A stretch of 64,000 nucleotides of DNA, taken from assembly GCF_019693215.1 (NCBI RefSeq), contig NZ_CP081183.1, forward strand, positions 1,801,226 to 1,865,225, written 5' to 3'. The notes beneath the pieces were generated by a model. That model ran no database searches, was not told the origin of the DNA, and saw only the letters and a list, made by a program, of their open reading frames with translations. Origin of the DNA: Salinarchaeum sp. IM2453 (lineage in GTDB: Archaea > Halobacteriota > Halobacteria > Halobacteriales > Salinarchaeaceae). Made by a program: the position numbers and the translations under genes. This document shows, in pieces, positions 17,466 through 26,459 of this stretch; position 1 is the first letter of the stretch, and every line of letters starts with the position of its first letter.

Positions 17466-18896
17466 CTATTGTCTGATAAATCGCCCATGGAACCCAAATG
17501 GAGGTACCTCTGGTACTTTTGCCTTGGCTAACATGGTGAGTGTTTCTGCGTCGAACACTAACAATAAGCCCTCTTCATTTGCTGTATCAACCGCTGAAGC
17601 AATTACAACACCTTCATCCTCGTGACTTCCATCTGGATGCTGAATCATGCGTGGCTCCTCGATGTATATTTCTGGTTCCCACCACTCAACTGAGCGCCCC
17701 GTCTTTACGTCAATTTTCACGATGCCGTTCGCATTACGTCGATCAGTTGCCTGCGCATAGGCGTATCGATATGGACGGGTCCGAACTGACATAGGGACAG
17801 TTGGTAACTCCAGTCCGCCTACAAATTTCCGGGACCAATTGATGGACTTGTCTCCGCTAATTGGTAGTTTATACCGTCGAAATTCGCCAGTCGGCGCTCC
17901 ATCAAACCCATCATCAGTCAGATTAGGTATTTGTAGTGAATCGATAATTGCTGCATCCTCGAAGGCGACTAGATCGATAACGATGCGCTCATTGTCGTCG
18001 TAAGCATTGATATGGTGAAGTGTGAAAAACTGATCTGCTATCGGGTCAGCGACCAATTCACCAGTATCCCGGTCAATGACTAAAAATCGGGTATCAGCGT
18101 CTTCATCGTATGATAGAGCATCAAGTAGTCCTTCTCCCCATGGTAATAATGCTCGAAGAAACTGGATCACGAGTGGACTCTCGACAAGAATCACATATTG
18201 ACTGGTGACAGCACAATCATGGATGTAGGATGGCCGCTGTGTTGGGACTGTTCCAATTCGCTGCCGATGACCTGTTTCTGGAACAATTTGATACACGTGA
18301 TATTTTGACTGCATTCCGAACTCAATCCCAAAGCCGATTGCTTCACCTGTTGCTGGATCAATCGTGTGGTGGGCTGTTGCAATGTGCTCAGTAATGTCAT
18401 CCTCCCATCGAAGTTCTCCTTTAGTCTCAAGCGTTACGGGATCGAAAATTAACTGTCGTGGCGTTTCAGTCAATGCAATGTAGTAATCCCCGACTGGCAA
18501 CACATGAACATTTGTGTTGTCTGTCGGTTCGGGCGGACCTAGTGACTTAATCCATGCTTTTGCATCCGCGACAGCGTTATTTGTGGCAAATTGTCCGCTT
18601 GGCCCGTCTTTTCTGGTGGCGTATGATTCTGACTGAATAAATCGGTTTGAATATTTGATCGTTCCACTTGCAAAGTGATACCGACGAAGCATCGCTAATC
18701 CATCAAACCAGTGATTAACACGGGTGTCACCGTATTTAAACAGGCCTGGTCCATTTCTGATCAGTGAACCTGAAAGCCAATCCGGAATATTGCCTTCCAC
18801 CGGTAGCTCGACGTTTTTGTATTCCTGTGTAGCTGATCGAAATCCAACAGGCGCGGAATTAGCATTCATCACATTGTAGTTGTGCTCTATCAGCAT
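17466..18896 (-). CDS. Carotenoid oxygenase (carotenoid cleavage dioxygenase family)
   Basis: A 476-residue RPE65/CCD-type seven-bladed propeller that cleaves carotenoid polyene chains with a His4-coordinated Fe(II). Candidate iron ligands are seen in ATAHHTID, SYIHDCAV, TLHHINAY and the C-terminal PPFGFHGRF. The N-terminal LSGSLIRNGPGLFKYGD and HWFDGLAML blocks are diagnostic of the family. Cleavage of β-carotene to retinal for rhodopsins is a possible role in haloarchaea, but the regiospecificity is not visible. An alternative start at 18869 (MNANSAPVGF) is plausible. A repeat cluster lies just upstream at 18945. Confidence 0.9.
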   Translation of the reverse strand: MLIEHNYNVMNANSAPVGFRSATQEYKNVELPVEGNIPDWLSGSLIRNGPGLFKYGDTRVNHWFDGLAMLRRYHFASGTIKYSNRFIQSESYATRKDGPSGQFATNNAVADAKAWIKSLGPPEPTDNTNVHVLPVGDYYIALTETPRQLIFDPVTLETKGELRWEDDITEHIATAHHTIDPATGEAIGFGIEFGMQSKYHVYQIVPETGHRQRIGTVPTQRPSYIHDCAVTSQYVILVESPLVIQFLRALLPWGEGLLDALSYDEDADTRFLVIDRDTGELVADPIADQFFTLHHINAYDDNERIVIDLVAFEDAAIIDSLQIPNLTDDGFDGAPTGEFRRYKLPISGDKSINWSRKFVGGLELPTVPMSVRTRPYRYAYAQATDRRNANGIVKIDVKTGRSVEWWEPEIYIEEPRMIQHPDGSHEDEGVVIASAVDTANEEGLLLVFDAETLTMLAKAKVPEVPPFGFHGRFIRQ

Positions 18897-18944
18897 GAAT
18901 CAACGGGCGTCTTTATCTAGTACTGTGATACCGACTCGAAGTTT

Positions 18945-18994
18945 GTGAAGTACCCAGGGTCAAGCCCCGAGTCACTCGGTCTATTTCTTCTGTA
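18945..18994 (+). repeat. IS-end hairpin, GTGAAGTACC type
   Basis: A dispersed palindrome that starts GTGAAGTACC, has an AGGGTCAAGCCCCGAG hairpin and ends near TTCTTCTGTA. Other copies are near 31029, 51696 and 55479 (weak), and as the two ends of 32933-33367. Confidence 0.5.
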
Positions 18995-19005
18995 TACACT
19001 AATTA

Positions 19006-19057
19006 TAGCGGTGGCAAGGTGAACGCCCCAGTTTCAGCCGTGATAGGAGGTCAATTT
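19006..19057 (+). repeat. IS-end hairpin, GAACGCCCC…GGAGGTCAA type
   Basis: Begins 12 bp after the previous repeat. It has the layout AGCGGTGGCAAGGTGAAC, a hairpin, then GGAGGTCAA. Similar sequences occur at 33545, 44246 (minus) and at the termini of the tnpB element near 51756-53220. Confidence 0.5.
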
Positions 19058-19408
19058 ATTTTTGTAGAGGTGACTATCCTATTGATTTTGGACAAATCAA
19101 TTAGTGTTGATTACCAGCATGAAATATTATACCCATATGCTTTCCTGTGGTTTTATAGTCTCGGCTAAGTGATATGGAATTATCGGGAGACACTTACTTC
19201 TGATAGTGGATCAGAATTAGTGAGAAGTTGCAGGCCGGTGTGGTCGCACCGACCTGCGACGGCTCCCGTAACCCAGCTACGGAAGCCATGCAGAGAAATA
19301 CACTACGAGACTATCAAAGTCTCGCACGAACAGGTGTATCGCTAGCATATACCATCGCCATCAACCCAGCACAGCAGCCTGCTTTTGCTACTACCAGAGG
19401 TGGTTATG

Positions 19409-20299
19409 ATGAGTGATCTCGTCTCACGGGTTGACTCCCTTGAGTCGCAAGTGATCAAGCTATCTGATCAGCTTGAAGCCAAGGATGCTCAAATTAACTC
19501 GCTGAAAGACGAGATTGCAGAACTCAAAGAAGCCAACGAGGAATTACGCGAAGAAAACGACGAGCTCCGCGATGAACTTGAAGAAACGAATGAAGAAGTT
19601 GATGAGCTCAATTCGACAATCATTGACCTTGAATCCAAGCAGGAAGGTTGGGTCACAGAGTGGATCGACCAATACCGAGACATGCTCTGTGAACTGCACA
19701 GCAAAGAACTGCAAAAGGGAAGCAAGCTCCGAAAAGACCATGTCATGCCGGATTTGCTGCCAGACGGACCTGACCAATTAAAGACAGTCAAGCGAGACGG
19801 TGAAGTCTTCTACAAAGCAAAAGACCTTCCAGAAGCTATCGAAGAAGACGGTCCTGACGCACTCCCATATGAAGACCTGTTACCGATTCAAAAACTCAAC
19901 CGGATGGACGAGGATACATTCAACAGGACCACGAATTCAGATGCTGAGGAGTTGGCAGCGGAACTGTGGGCTTCTCGAGGTAATCGACATAGTCCGTGGA
20001 AACGTGGGTGTAAAAACGTCCGTGAATATGTTTCCGCGTCGGATTTGAAGATGTGGATTATTCGAGAACGTTCAGACGTGAGCCAAGAATATGCGAAGAA
20101 ACTGGTGTCTCGTATTATCGACGTGATGCATATGCTGACGCGGAATCGGATTCAGGTAAAGAAAAAGACGCGTCGAACAGACGGGTTGACCTATAAAGAG
20201 CGACGCATCATTATCCCGGATGATGCAGAGATTCCCGGAGAATCATCCCCGACAAATACCGATCAATCTAGTCCGGGGACAAGTGTCGTCACCGGATGA
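19409..20299 (+). CDS. Unidentified coiled-coil protein, possibly from an integrated plasmid
   Basis: A 296-residue protein I cannot assign to a named family. Residues about 5-85 are a long coiled coil (LEAKDAQINSLKDEIAELK and on). A more globular acidic part follows to about residue 180, then a basic αβ segment around residues 190-265 (GNRHSPWKRGCKNVREYVS, KKLVSRIIDVMHMLTRNRI, KKKTRRTDGLTYKERRIII) that could bind DNA, and a disordered Ser/Thr/Pro tail. The start is at 19409 because AGAGGTGG at 19396-19403 is a good Shine-Dalgarno site. The iteron-like repeats and a strong palindrome just downstream suggest a replication- or partition-type accessory gene. Confidence 0.6.
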   Translation: MSDLVSRVDSLESQVIKLSDQLEAKDAQINSLKDEIAELKEANEELREENDELRDELEETNEEVDELNSTIIDLESKQEGWVTEWIDQYRDMLCELHSKELQKGSKLRKDHVMPDLLPDGPDQLKTVKRDGEVFYKAKDLPEAIEEDGPDALPYEDLLPIQKLNRMDEDTFNRTTNSDAEELAAELWASRGNRHSPWKRGCKNVREYVSASDLKMWIIRERSDVSQEYAKKLVSRIIDVMHMLTRNRIQVKKKTRRTDGLTYKERRIIIPDDAEIPGESSPTNTDQSSPGTSVVTG

Positions 20300-20349
20300 A
20301 CATGTCCCCGGGGCAAAATCTACCCCTGAGAAGGGCTAATCTCTCACGG

Positions 20350-20440
20350 AACTAACTAAATCATGTTAGTGCGGTTATGTTAGTATAGTACGGTTAGTCG
20401 TACGTATGTTCTAGCAAACGACGACAAACGACGAAAGAGG
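20350..20440. repeat. Iteron-like short direct repeats
   Basis: GTTAGT/GTTAGTA units recur with TGCGGTTA and TACGGTTA between 20365 and 20400. Then CAAACGACGA is repeated twice in tandem (about 20415-20434). Together with the palindrome that follows, this resembles a plasmid origin or partition site. Evidence is pattern only. Confidence 0.4.
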
Positions 20441-20460
20441 GGGACGGGGCTAGAGCCTTG

Positions 20461-20487
20461 TTCCGGTGACGACACCTGTCACCGGAA
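20461..20487. promoter_or_regulatory. Perfect 10-bp inverted repeat with 7-bp loop
   Basis: TTCCGGTGAC (20461-20470) pairs exactly with GTCACCGGAA (20478-20487). A GTCACCGGA half-site also occurs at the 3' end of the upstream coding region (about 20287-20295). It could be a protein-binding site, origin hairpin or terminator of the upstream gene. Confidence 0.45.
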
Positions 20488-20577
20488 CTTCCGTGATATT
20501 GTATACCTTCGAGATACGCTACTACCTGATGTCGAGTTTGCAATCAACTTATCCGAGCAGAATCCTTCTCACAGCGC

Positions 20578-21210
20578 ATGCCACAATTTTATCTAACCCG
20601 CCACGGACAAACAGATTGGAATCGAGATAATCGAATCCAGGGATGGGCGTATACATCTATCAATAACACTGGTCAGAACCAGGCACACACTCTGAGAAAA
20701 CATCTCCAACAACTATCTGCGACTCCGGATACGATATATAGCTCTGATCTCCCCAGAGCGAGAGAAACTACAAATATCCTCACCGAGCAAGGGACCCTTG
20801 GAAACACGTCAGTCACATATCATAGTGACCTTAGAGAACGAAACTTCGGGGTCTATCAAGGGTTCAACAGTGACGGGTTTTTTGAGCGCTATCCTCAATA
20901 CTCGATCTTTGATAATGGGGATCTGGCTGCGGAAAAAGTTCCAGAAAACGGGGAAAGCTACGCGTCATTTGACACTCGGGTACAACATGTGTGGACGGAT
21001 ATCTGCGAGCGGCATAGCGATACTGATAAAACTATATTAATTGTCACTCATGGAGGGGTGATCACTCTGATTGTTGGGAAAATATTGGGATACAATTATG
21101 AGACGAGCATCAAACAGATAGATATATCAAATTGTTCACTCACAAAGATTGTTGACACAGGGACCCAAAAAGACATTGACTATGTATCCAAAGATAGCTT
21201 CCTCTCTTGA
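20578..21210 (+). CDS. Histidine phosphatase superfamily protein
   Basis: A 210-residue phosphoglycerate-mutase-like phosphatase. The phospho-His motif LTRHGQTDWN opens the protein and the second catalytic His is in IVTHGGVITL. Family members dephosphorylate sugar phosphates, adenosylcobalamin phosphate (CobC) or act as phosphoglycerate mutases; no context gene decides between these. The ATG at 20578 directly precedes the strand with the RHG motif. Confidence 0.85.
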   Translation: MPQFYLTRHGQTDWNRDNRIQGWAYTSINNTGQNQAHTLRKHLQQLSATPDTIYSSDLPRARETTNILTEQGTLGNTSVTYHSDLRERNFGVYQGFNSDGFFERYPQYSIFDNGDLAAEKVPENGESYASFDTRVQHVWTDICERHSDTDKTILIVTHGGVITLIVGKILGYNYETSIKQIDISNCSLTKIVDTGTQKDIDYVSKDSFLS

Positions 21211-21316
21211 TCTTATCCTTCCTCGTTATCTCATCACTGTTTCAGAAATACGTTACCTAATCTATAATATTATCTCATGAAAAACTAATATATTACTCAT
21301 TCGTCAAGTGGAGAAT

Positions 21317-22171
21317 ATGCGCTTTACAGTTCTTGGATCTGGAGGGAATAGTCCGATACCAATGCCGACATGTGATTGTCATATCTGTACGGAAGCGCGA
21401 GAAAAAGGAGAACCCTATGCTAGACGCGGAAACTCAGTGTTTGTTCACGATGAAAACATTCTCATTGACACCCCGGAGCTTATCTGGTATTCGCTAAACC
21501 GTGAGAGCATCTCAACGGTTGATTCTATATTTATTACACACTTCCACGCGGATCATACACACGGACTCCGGGCACTACAGTCGATCGGTGGCGAACAACC
21601 ACCCATGAGCACGTTTGTTGGGGATGTCCCAACGCTATATATGAGTACTGCAACATATGAGCGAGCAATTAAAGCAAGTGAATTTTTTGAGCTATTAACT
21701 GACCAGTGGGCCGACATCGAATTACTTGACGAAAATGAGACTATTTCGCTTGGGAACCTAGATGTCACACACATCGTTGCTCCCGAGTTCGAAGATGGTG
21801 CGAACGTGATCTCTGGATTCTTGTTTGAATCAGGCAATCAAACGGCATTTGTTTCTCCTGACGAAACACGACATTTTGATCTTACACAATTGCCTGATCT
21901 TGATCTCTGGGTTAAGGAGTGTGGATACTTCTCTGAAACGCCTGAAGGAGAGCCACTTGTGACCGACACAGCAGAGCAAGGCATATTGCAACATGAGTTA
22001 ACCTTCCAGAAGTCCCTTGATCAAATTCGCACTGTTACACCTGAACGGGCCGTCCTTACCGAGCTTGAAGAATTCTACCGGCGGAGTTATGATGATTATC
22101 AACACCTTGAAGAACGATACGATAATCTCAACTTAGAATTCGCATACGATGGAATGAATATCGAAATATAA
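21317..22171 (+). CDS. Metallo-β-lactamase-fold hydrolase, PhnP-like
   Basis: A 284-residue MBL-fold phosphodiesterase. The metal motif THFHADHTHG is complete, and the N-terminal GSGGNSPIPMPTCDCHICT with its Cys pair is the Zn site typical of PhnP (phosphoribosyl cyclic phosphodiesterase) and its relatives. No phosphonate (phn) genes are nearby, so the substrate may differ. The ATG at 21317 is preferred to the GTG at 21308. The spacer upstream is strongly AT-rich and probably carries the promoter. Confidence 0.82.
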   Translation: MRFTVLGSGGNSPIPMPTCDCHICTEAREKGEPYARRGNSVFVHDENILIDTPELIWYSLNRESISTVDSIFITHFHADHTHGLRALQSIGGEQPPMSTFVGDVPTLYMSTATYERAIKASEFFELLTDQWADIELLDENETISLGNLDVTHIVAPEFEDGANVISGFLFESGNQTAFVSPDETRHFDLTQLPDLDLWVKECGYFSETPEGEPLVTDTAEQGILQHELTFQKSLDQIRTVTPERAVLTELEEFYRRSYDDYQHLEERYDNLNLEFAYDGMNIEI

Positions 22172-22181
22172 CTATCTTGGC

Positions 22182-23707
22182 TCATTCCTTGCACTTACGA
22201 ATGTCTTGGTACGCCTGCATGCGACGCTTCCAGACCGATGAAAAATCCTTGCGTAACTCTACAAACAACTGGTAAAGCCTTTCGTACTGCTGGCTTGGAT
22301 CACTTCGTGGCCGATATCTCTGCTTGACTGAGAGCATTTGATCAGCTGCAACATCCAGTGACGGGTACTCATCAAGTGCTATTGCGAGCATCATTGCTGC
22401 ACCCATCGCACTACTGTTGGAAACCGCAGGAATAGAAACTGGCTTTCCTGTGCAATCAGCCAGAAGCTGGCACCATAATTCAGATTTCGTTCCGCCACCA
22501 CTGGCCCTTATTGAGCTTATCTCTTCTGGTAAGTGTTCAAGACAATCCCGAACAGTAAATGACAGGCCTTCATATACTGCTCGGGCAATATGCTGTCTCT
22601 TATGTTCGGGTGTCAGCCCAATAAACTGAGCCCGGGCAGCAGGATCTGTGAACGGCCCTCGTTCACCAGAGGTACTGAGATACGGATGATACATTACTCC
22701 TTGGCAGCCGGGAGGGGCCTCTGTAGCAATCGACTCAAGCCCAGCTATTGACTCGATACCAGCGATTGTTTTGGCTGCCCACTCTAGGCTCTGTGTTCCG
22801 GCGTTTGATCCGATTGCGGCTGTCCATAGGTCATTAACTCCAAGTGCCATCTTAACTCCTTGACCCTCGGGCATCGGGTTGTTAATCAGCATTTGCTGGG
22901 TCAGTGATGTCCCAAGCGTGACTGATCCGATGTTGTTACAGCCCCATTACCGAAGACTGCAGCTGGGGCGTCAAATGGCCCTGATACAACGGCGAGGCCT
23001 TGAGAAAGTCCAGTTGTCTTGGCAGCTTCTGCAGAAACTTCTCCAACAATCGCTGTCGGGGAGGAAAGTGTTGGCAAATATGATGCTGCGTTTGGGAGAT
23101 TTACATGCTCAAAAATTTCTGTTCCGTACACCTCTGTTTCCCAATCAAGATATGGAACTGTTGCTTCACTTTGATCAATCGTTTGCACCCCGGTCAGCTG
23201 GTATGTAATCCAATCTTTTGCCGATAGAATTGTCTCGATCTGTCCATATACATCTGGACGTTCCTTAGAGAGCCATGCAAGCAACGGAAAACTCATCCCA
23301 GGATATGGTATTGAACCACACTGTCTGCGAATAACATCGAGTGTGCCGTCATCTTTCCATTCTGAAATCAATGAAGCCGCACGACTATCCGACCACAAAA
23401 TCGCATTCTGAACTGGCTCCCCATTTGAATCAATAGCCCATAATCCGTCACCTTGTCCCGTAATTGCAAGCCCATTTACTGTAGCTGCTTCTGGAAGTCT
23501 ATCTATAACTCGCCGAATCGCTGTTGCTGTCTGCTTCCAAACAACTGCCATATCCTGCTCGACATGACCAGCTTGAGGTCGAAGTGTTTTGACCGATAGG
23601 CTGCTTACCGCTTGCTGCTCACCTTTTATATCAAACGCAACAGCCTTGATCTGTGATGTGCCAGCGTCCACTGCAAGAAGAATATCTGTCATTACAGGAG
23701 TGTCCAC
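22182..23707 (-). pseudogene. FGGY carbohydrate kinase, split by a frameshift
   Basis: Two adjacent frames together make one FGGY-family sugar kinase of about 505 residues. The N-terminal frame (22901-23707) has VDAGTSQIKAVAFD and ITGQGDGLWAID. The C-terminal frame (22182 to about 22920) has the phosphate loop ASGGGTKSELWCQLLADCT. They join at about 22920-22924: reading one base out of frame after TTSDQ gives VTLGTSLTQQMLINN without a stop, so a single base, probably a G, is missing. Xylulokinase- or erythritol-kinase-like enzymes are closest in pattern. It is either a recent pseudogene or a sequencing error. Start MTDILLAVDAG (23692) or 23707. Confidence 0.8.
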
Positions 23708-23836
23708 TGTGTGAATTGTTTATTCTGTCGTGATGTTCCGTTATGACGGAGCAGTTTAGTCAATAACTTAACAATTGTTGTATGCTGGCCCTCTCTCGTC
23801 TGTATGCTTATGCAGTTTCAACTCTGAACAAAGTAT

Positions 23837-24520
23837 ATGTGTGGACGGACGTCTCTGTTCATCGACCAAAATGAACTTGAGGATCGGTTTGATGCGACTA
23901 TCGTCGCAGATGGTGGCTATATACCGCGATACAACATCGCTCCTGGTGATGATTTATATGTTATCACAAATGAATCATCTGATGAAATCGTCCAACGTCG
24001 CTGGGGTTTAATTCCGTTTTGGGCAAATGGCCCCGACAACGGCATAATCAACGCTCGTTCTGAGACTGTGCACAAAAAATCTGTATTCGACCAGGCATGG
24101 GAGTCAAATCCTTGTCTTGTCCTATCATCTGGTTTTTACGAGTGGAAAACATTCGATAATGGGCAAAAACAACCGTACAGGGTTTATCGATCCGGTGAAT
24201 CAGCCTTTGCAATGGCTGGCCTTTGGGATGTCTGGGAAAACGACGGACGATCTATTCGGACTGTTACGATCTTAACCACCGAAGCAAATAGCTTTATGAG
24301 TTCACTTCACGATCGGATGCCTGTTATACTCCCACGCGAGGCAGAATCAACGTGGCTTTCCAGCAATCCAGATGTGCGACAGGAACTGTGCCAACCGTAT
24401 CCTGCCAACGATCTGGACGCATATGAAATATCAACACAAGTCAACAATCCCAGCAATGATCACGAACAAATTATCGAGCCGCTTAGTCACGAACAGTCAG
24501 GTCTCAGTGATTTTCAATAA
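23837..24520 (+). CDS. SRAP/YedK-HMCES abasic-site protein
   Basis: A 227-residue SRAP-domain protein that crosslinks to abasic sites in single-stranded DNA and shields them. The catalytic Cys2 follows the initiator Met (MCGRTSLF). INARSET, SSGFYEWK and LHDRMPVIL are the other active-site blocks, with the conserved Asn, Glu and His. The start must be exactly at 23837 because the N-terminal Met is removed to expose Cys2. The C-terminal ~25 residues are an acidic tail. Confidence 0.92.
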   Translation: MCGRTSLFIDQNELEDRFDATIVADGGYIPRYNIAPGDDLYVITNESSDEIVQRRWGLIPFWANGPDNGIINARSETVHKKSVFDQAWESNPCLVLSSGFYEWKTFDNGQKQPYRVYRSGESAFAMAGLWDVWENDGRSIRTVTILTTEANSFMSSLHDRMPVILPREAESTWLSSNPDVRQELCQPYPANDLDAYEISTQVNNPSNDHEQIIEPLSHEQSGLSDFQ

Positions 24521-24682
24521 CACAGTGATGATACTGGGATCACTTGTAACCGGTTGTGCCAACAATCTATCATTGTCTCCCCGCCCTCGGAGAATATAGC
24601 TAACTGACTTTTTATTTCTGCTTGCTTGGTGACTGTAGAGATTTGAAATACTCTGTCTATATTTTTATGGAACTTCTTTGTA

Positions 24683-25648
24683 CTATAGGTATTTACGTAA
24701 TATAAGCGACATCAAATAAATCGAGATTGCAACCAGAATAATCATTGGACCGGTTGCAATTCCTGCATAATACGAACTTACAATGCCAACAATCACAGAA
24801 ACTTGTCCAAACAAAACTGAGGCCATTATACTTCCATTAAAGCTACTAGTTACTTGCATCGCCGCTGCAACTGGAATAACAAGCATCCCGGCAACGAGAA
24901 TCGCTCCAAGAATCTGCATTGCTGCTACAACTACAAGTGCAGTTAACACAATTAGTAGTGTATCGTACCACCAAACGTTGATCCGAGCCAGACGAGCTGC
25001 TTCTCTGTCGAAGGTAATAAACTTGAGTTGCTTATGGGTCAGGCCGACAAGAAGCCCAACAAGCAGTGTCAGTCCAACCATGAGCTGGACATTCTCGAAT
25101 GGAACAAACAGAATATCTCCAAACAGATAACTCTCAACGGTCGCGCTAAACACAACCCCATATGAGATTACGGCAATCCCAACAGCAAACCCGCCTGTAA
25201 GCATGATTGCAATTGGCACGTCAGCATATCCATCTGTCTTGACGGCAATATACTGGATCGCCAATGATGCAAGCGCGGCGATTATCAGTGCCCATAGCAG
25301 TGGATAATCTAACGCCGGAACAGATGCGCCAATAAATAGGCCAATAGCCACTCCCCCAAACGCGGAATGAGCAAGTGCTTCGCCGATCAGTGCCATCTGT
25401 CGATTAACAAGATACGCACCCACAACAGGAGCAGTAAATCCAATCAACACGCCGGCAGTGAATCCATGCTGCAGGAACGAGCTTGTAACCAGCCAGTGAT
25501 CATTAAAAATAACGGCCATTAGACTCCAAAAACGCTCAAATAGTGGTGGAAATACCCAGATAATAAATACCAGAAAAACAGCTAAAACAACGGGAATTCC
25601 AACACCTAACAACACAAGGTCTCGTCGCTGAGAGGACTTAACCGCCAT
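24683..25648 (-). CDS. Metal (Mn/Zn) ABC transporter permease
   Basis: A 321-residue ABC-3 family permease (ZnuB/MntB type) with about eight hydrophobic segments and the family block GEALAHSAFGGVAIGLF. It forms the channel for metal import together with the ATPase gene, whose stop is directly before its start (25649/25648). It is the last gene of a three-gene operon. Confidence 0.88.
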   Translation of the reverse strand: MAVKSSQRRDLVLLGVGIPVVLAVFLVFIIWVFPPLFERFWSLMAVIFNDHWLVTSSFLQHGFTAGVLIGFTAPVVGAYLVNRQMALIGEALAHSAFGGVAIGLFIGASVPALDYPLLWALIIAALASLAIQYIAVKTDGYADVPIAIMLTGGFAVGIAVISYGVVFSATVESYLFGDILFVPFENVQLMVGLTLLVGLLVGLTHKQLKFITFDREAARLARINVWWYDTLLIVLTALVVVAAMQILGAILVAGMLVIPVAAAMQVTSSFNGSIMASVLFGQVSVIVGIVSSYYAGIATGPMIILVAISIYLMSLILRKYL

Positions 25649-26425
25649 CTAATCACCTCCTGTATGTAGATTAGCTGCTTTAGCCGAGCTAAACACCTCT
25701 TCCAGTACGCCACTAGTGAGAAAGTCTCGTGTTTTATCGTAGGCATACAACTCCGTATCTATGCAGGCCATTGTGTCAGCATACTTACTTACGGCCTCAA
25801 TGTCATGCTCAATCAGAATAACTGTGATACCATTGTCGTTAAGATCAGCAAGGAGATCATAGAACTGATCAACGGTCTCAGTATCAATCCCGACAGTCGG
25901 TTCATCAAGAGCGAGGAGATCGGCCTGCGAAGCGAGGGCACGAGCAATATATGCCCGCTGACGTTGTCCTCCAGAAAGATTACCAATCCGTCGATCAGCA
26001 TATGTCTCCATGCCAACTGTAGCAAGTGCGTCATCGATCACCTGATGATCTTCCTCATCCAGCCGTCGTAGTCCTGCATGTACATACCGCCCCATTTCAA
26101 CGACTTCACGCACTGTTACTGGCATCCTTGAATCTGCCTCTGTCGAGTGTTGTGAGACATATCCCAGTCGTTCCCCATCCGAAAATTTTGTTGCCGGTGT
26201 TCCGTATAACTCAACACCCCCCGAATCAGGGCTCTGCAATCCAAGCATGATCTTTAAAAGCGTTGTTTTTCCAGAGCCATTTGGACCAACAAGTCCAAGA
26301 AATTCACCTTGATCAATCGATAGAGACACATCCTGTACAACCGACTGTTCCCCATACGCAAAACTAACATCCTCTACAGAGACCGCTGGTGGCTCCATTG
26401 TCAACTGTTGATTAACACTCTTCAT
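25649..26425 (-). CDS. Metal (Mn/Zn) ABC transporter ATPase
   Basis: A 258-residue ABC ATPase with Walker A GPNGSGKTT, signature LSGGQRQR and Walker B LLALDEPT followed by the D-loop. The closest pattern is ZnuC/MntB-type importers. It is the middle gene between the binding protein and the permease. The N-terminal ~14 residues before AVSVEDVSFAYG are extra, and a later start cannot be excluded. Confidence 0.9.
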   Translation of the reverse strand: MKSVNQQLTMEPPAVSVEDVSFAYGEQSVVQDVSLSIDQGEFLGLVGPNGSGKTTLLKIMLGLQSPDSGGVELYGTPATKFSDGERLGYVSQHSTEADSRMPVTVREVVEMGRYVHAGLRRLDEEDHQVIDDALATVGMETYADRRIGNLSGGQRQRAYIARALASQADLLALDEPTVGIDTETVDQFYDLLADLNDNGITVILIEHDIEAVSKYADTMACIDTELYAYDKTRDFLTSGVLEEVFSSAKAANLHTGGD

Positions 26426-26459
26426 TCTTAGTATTAATTAAAATAAAAATTAGCATCCT

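Noticed and set aside
20350-20440. Short repeats considered as a CRISPR array
   Set aside because: The units are only 6-10 bp with no regular spacers, and no cas genes are in the window.
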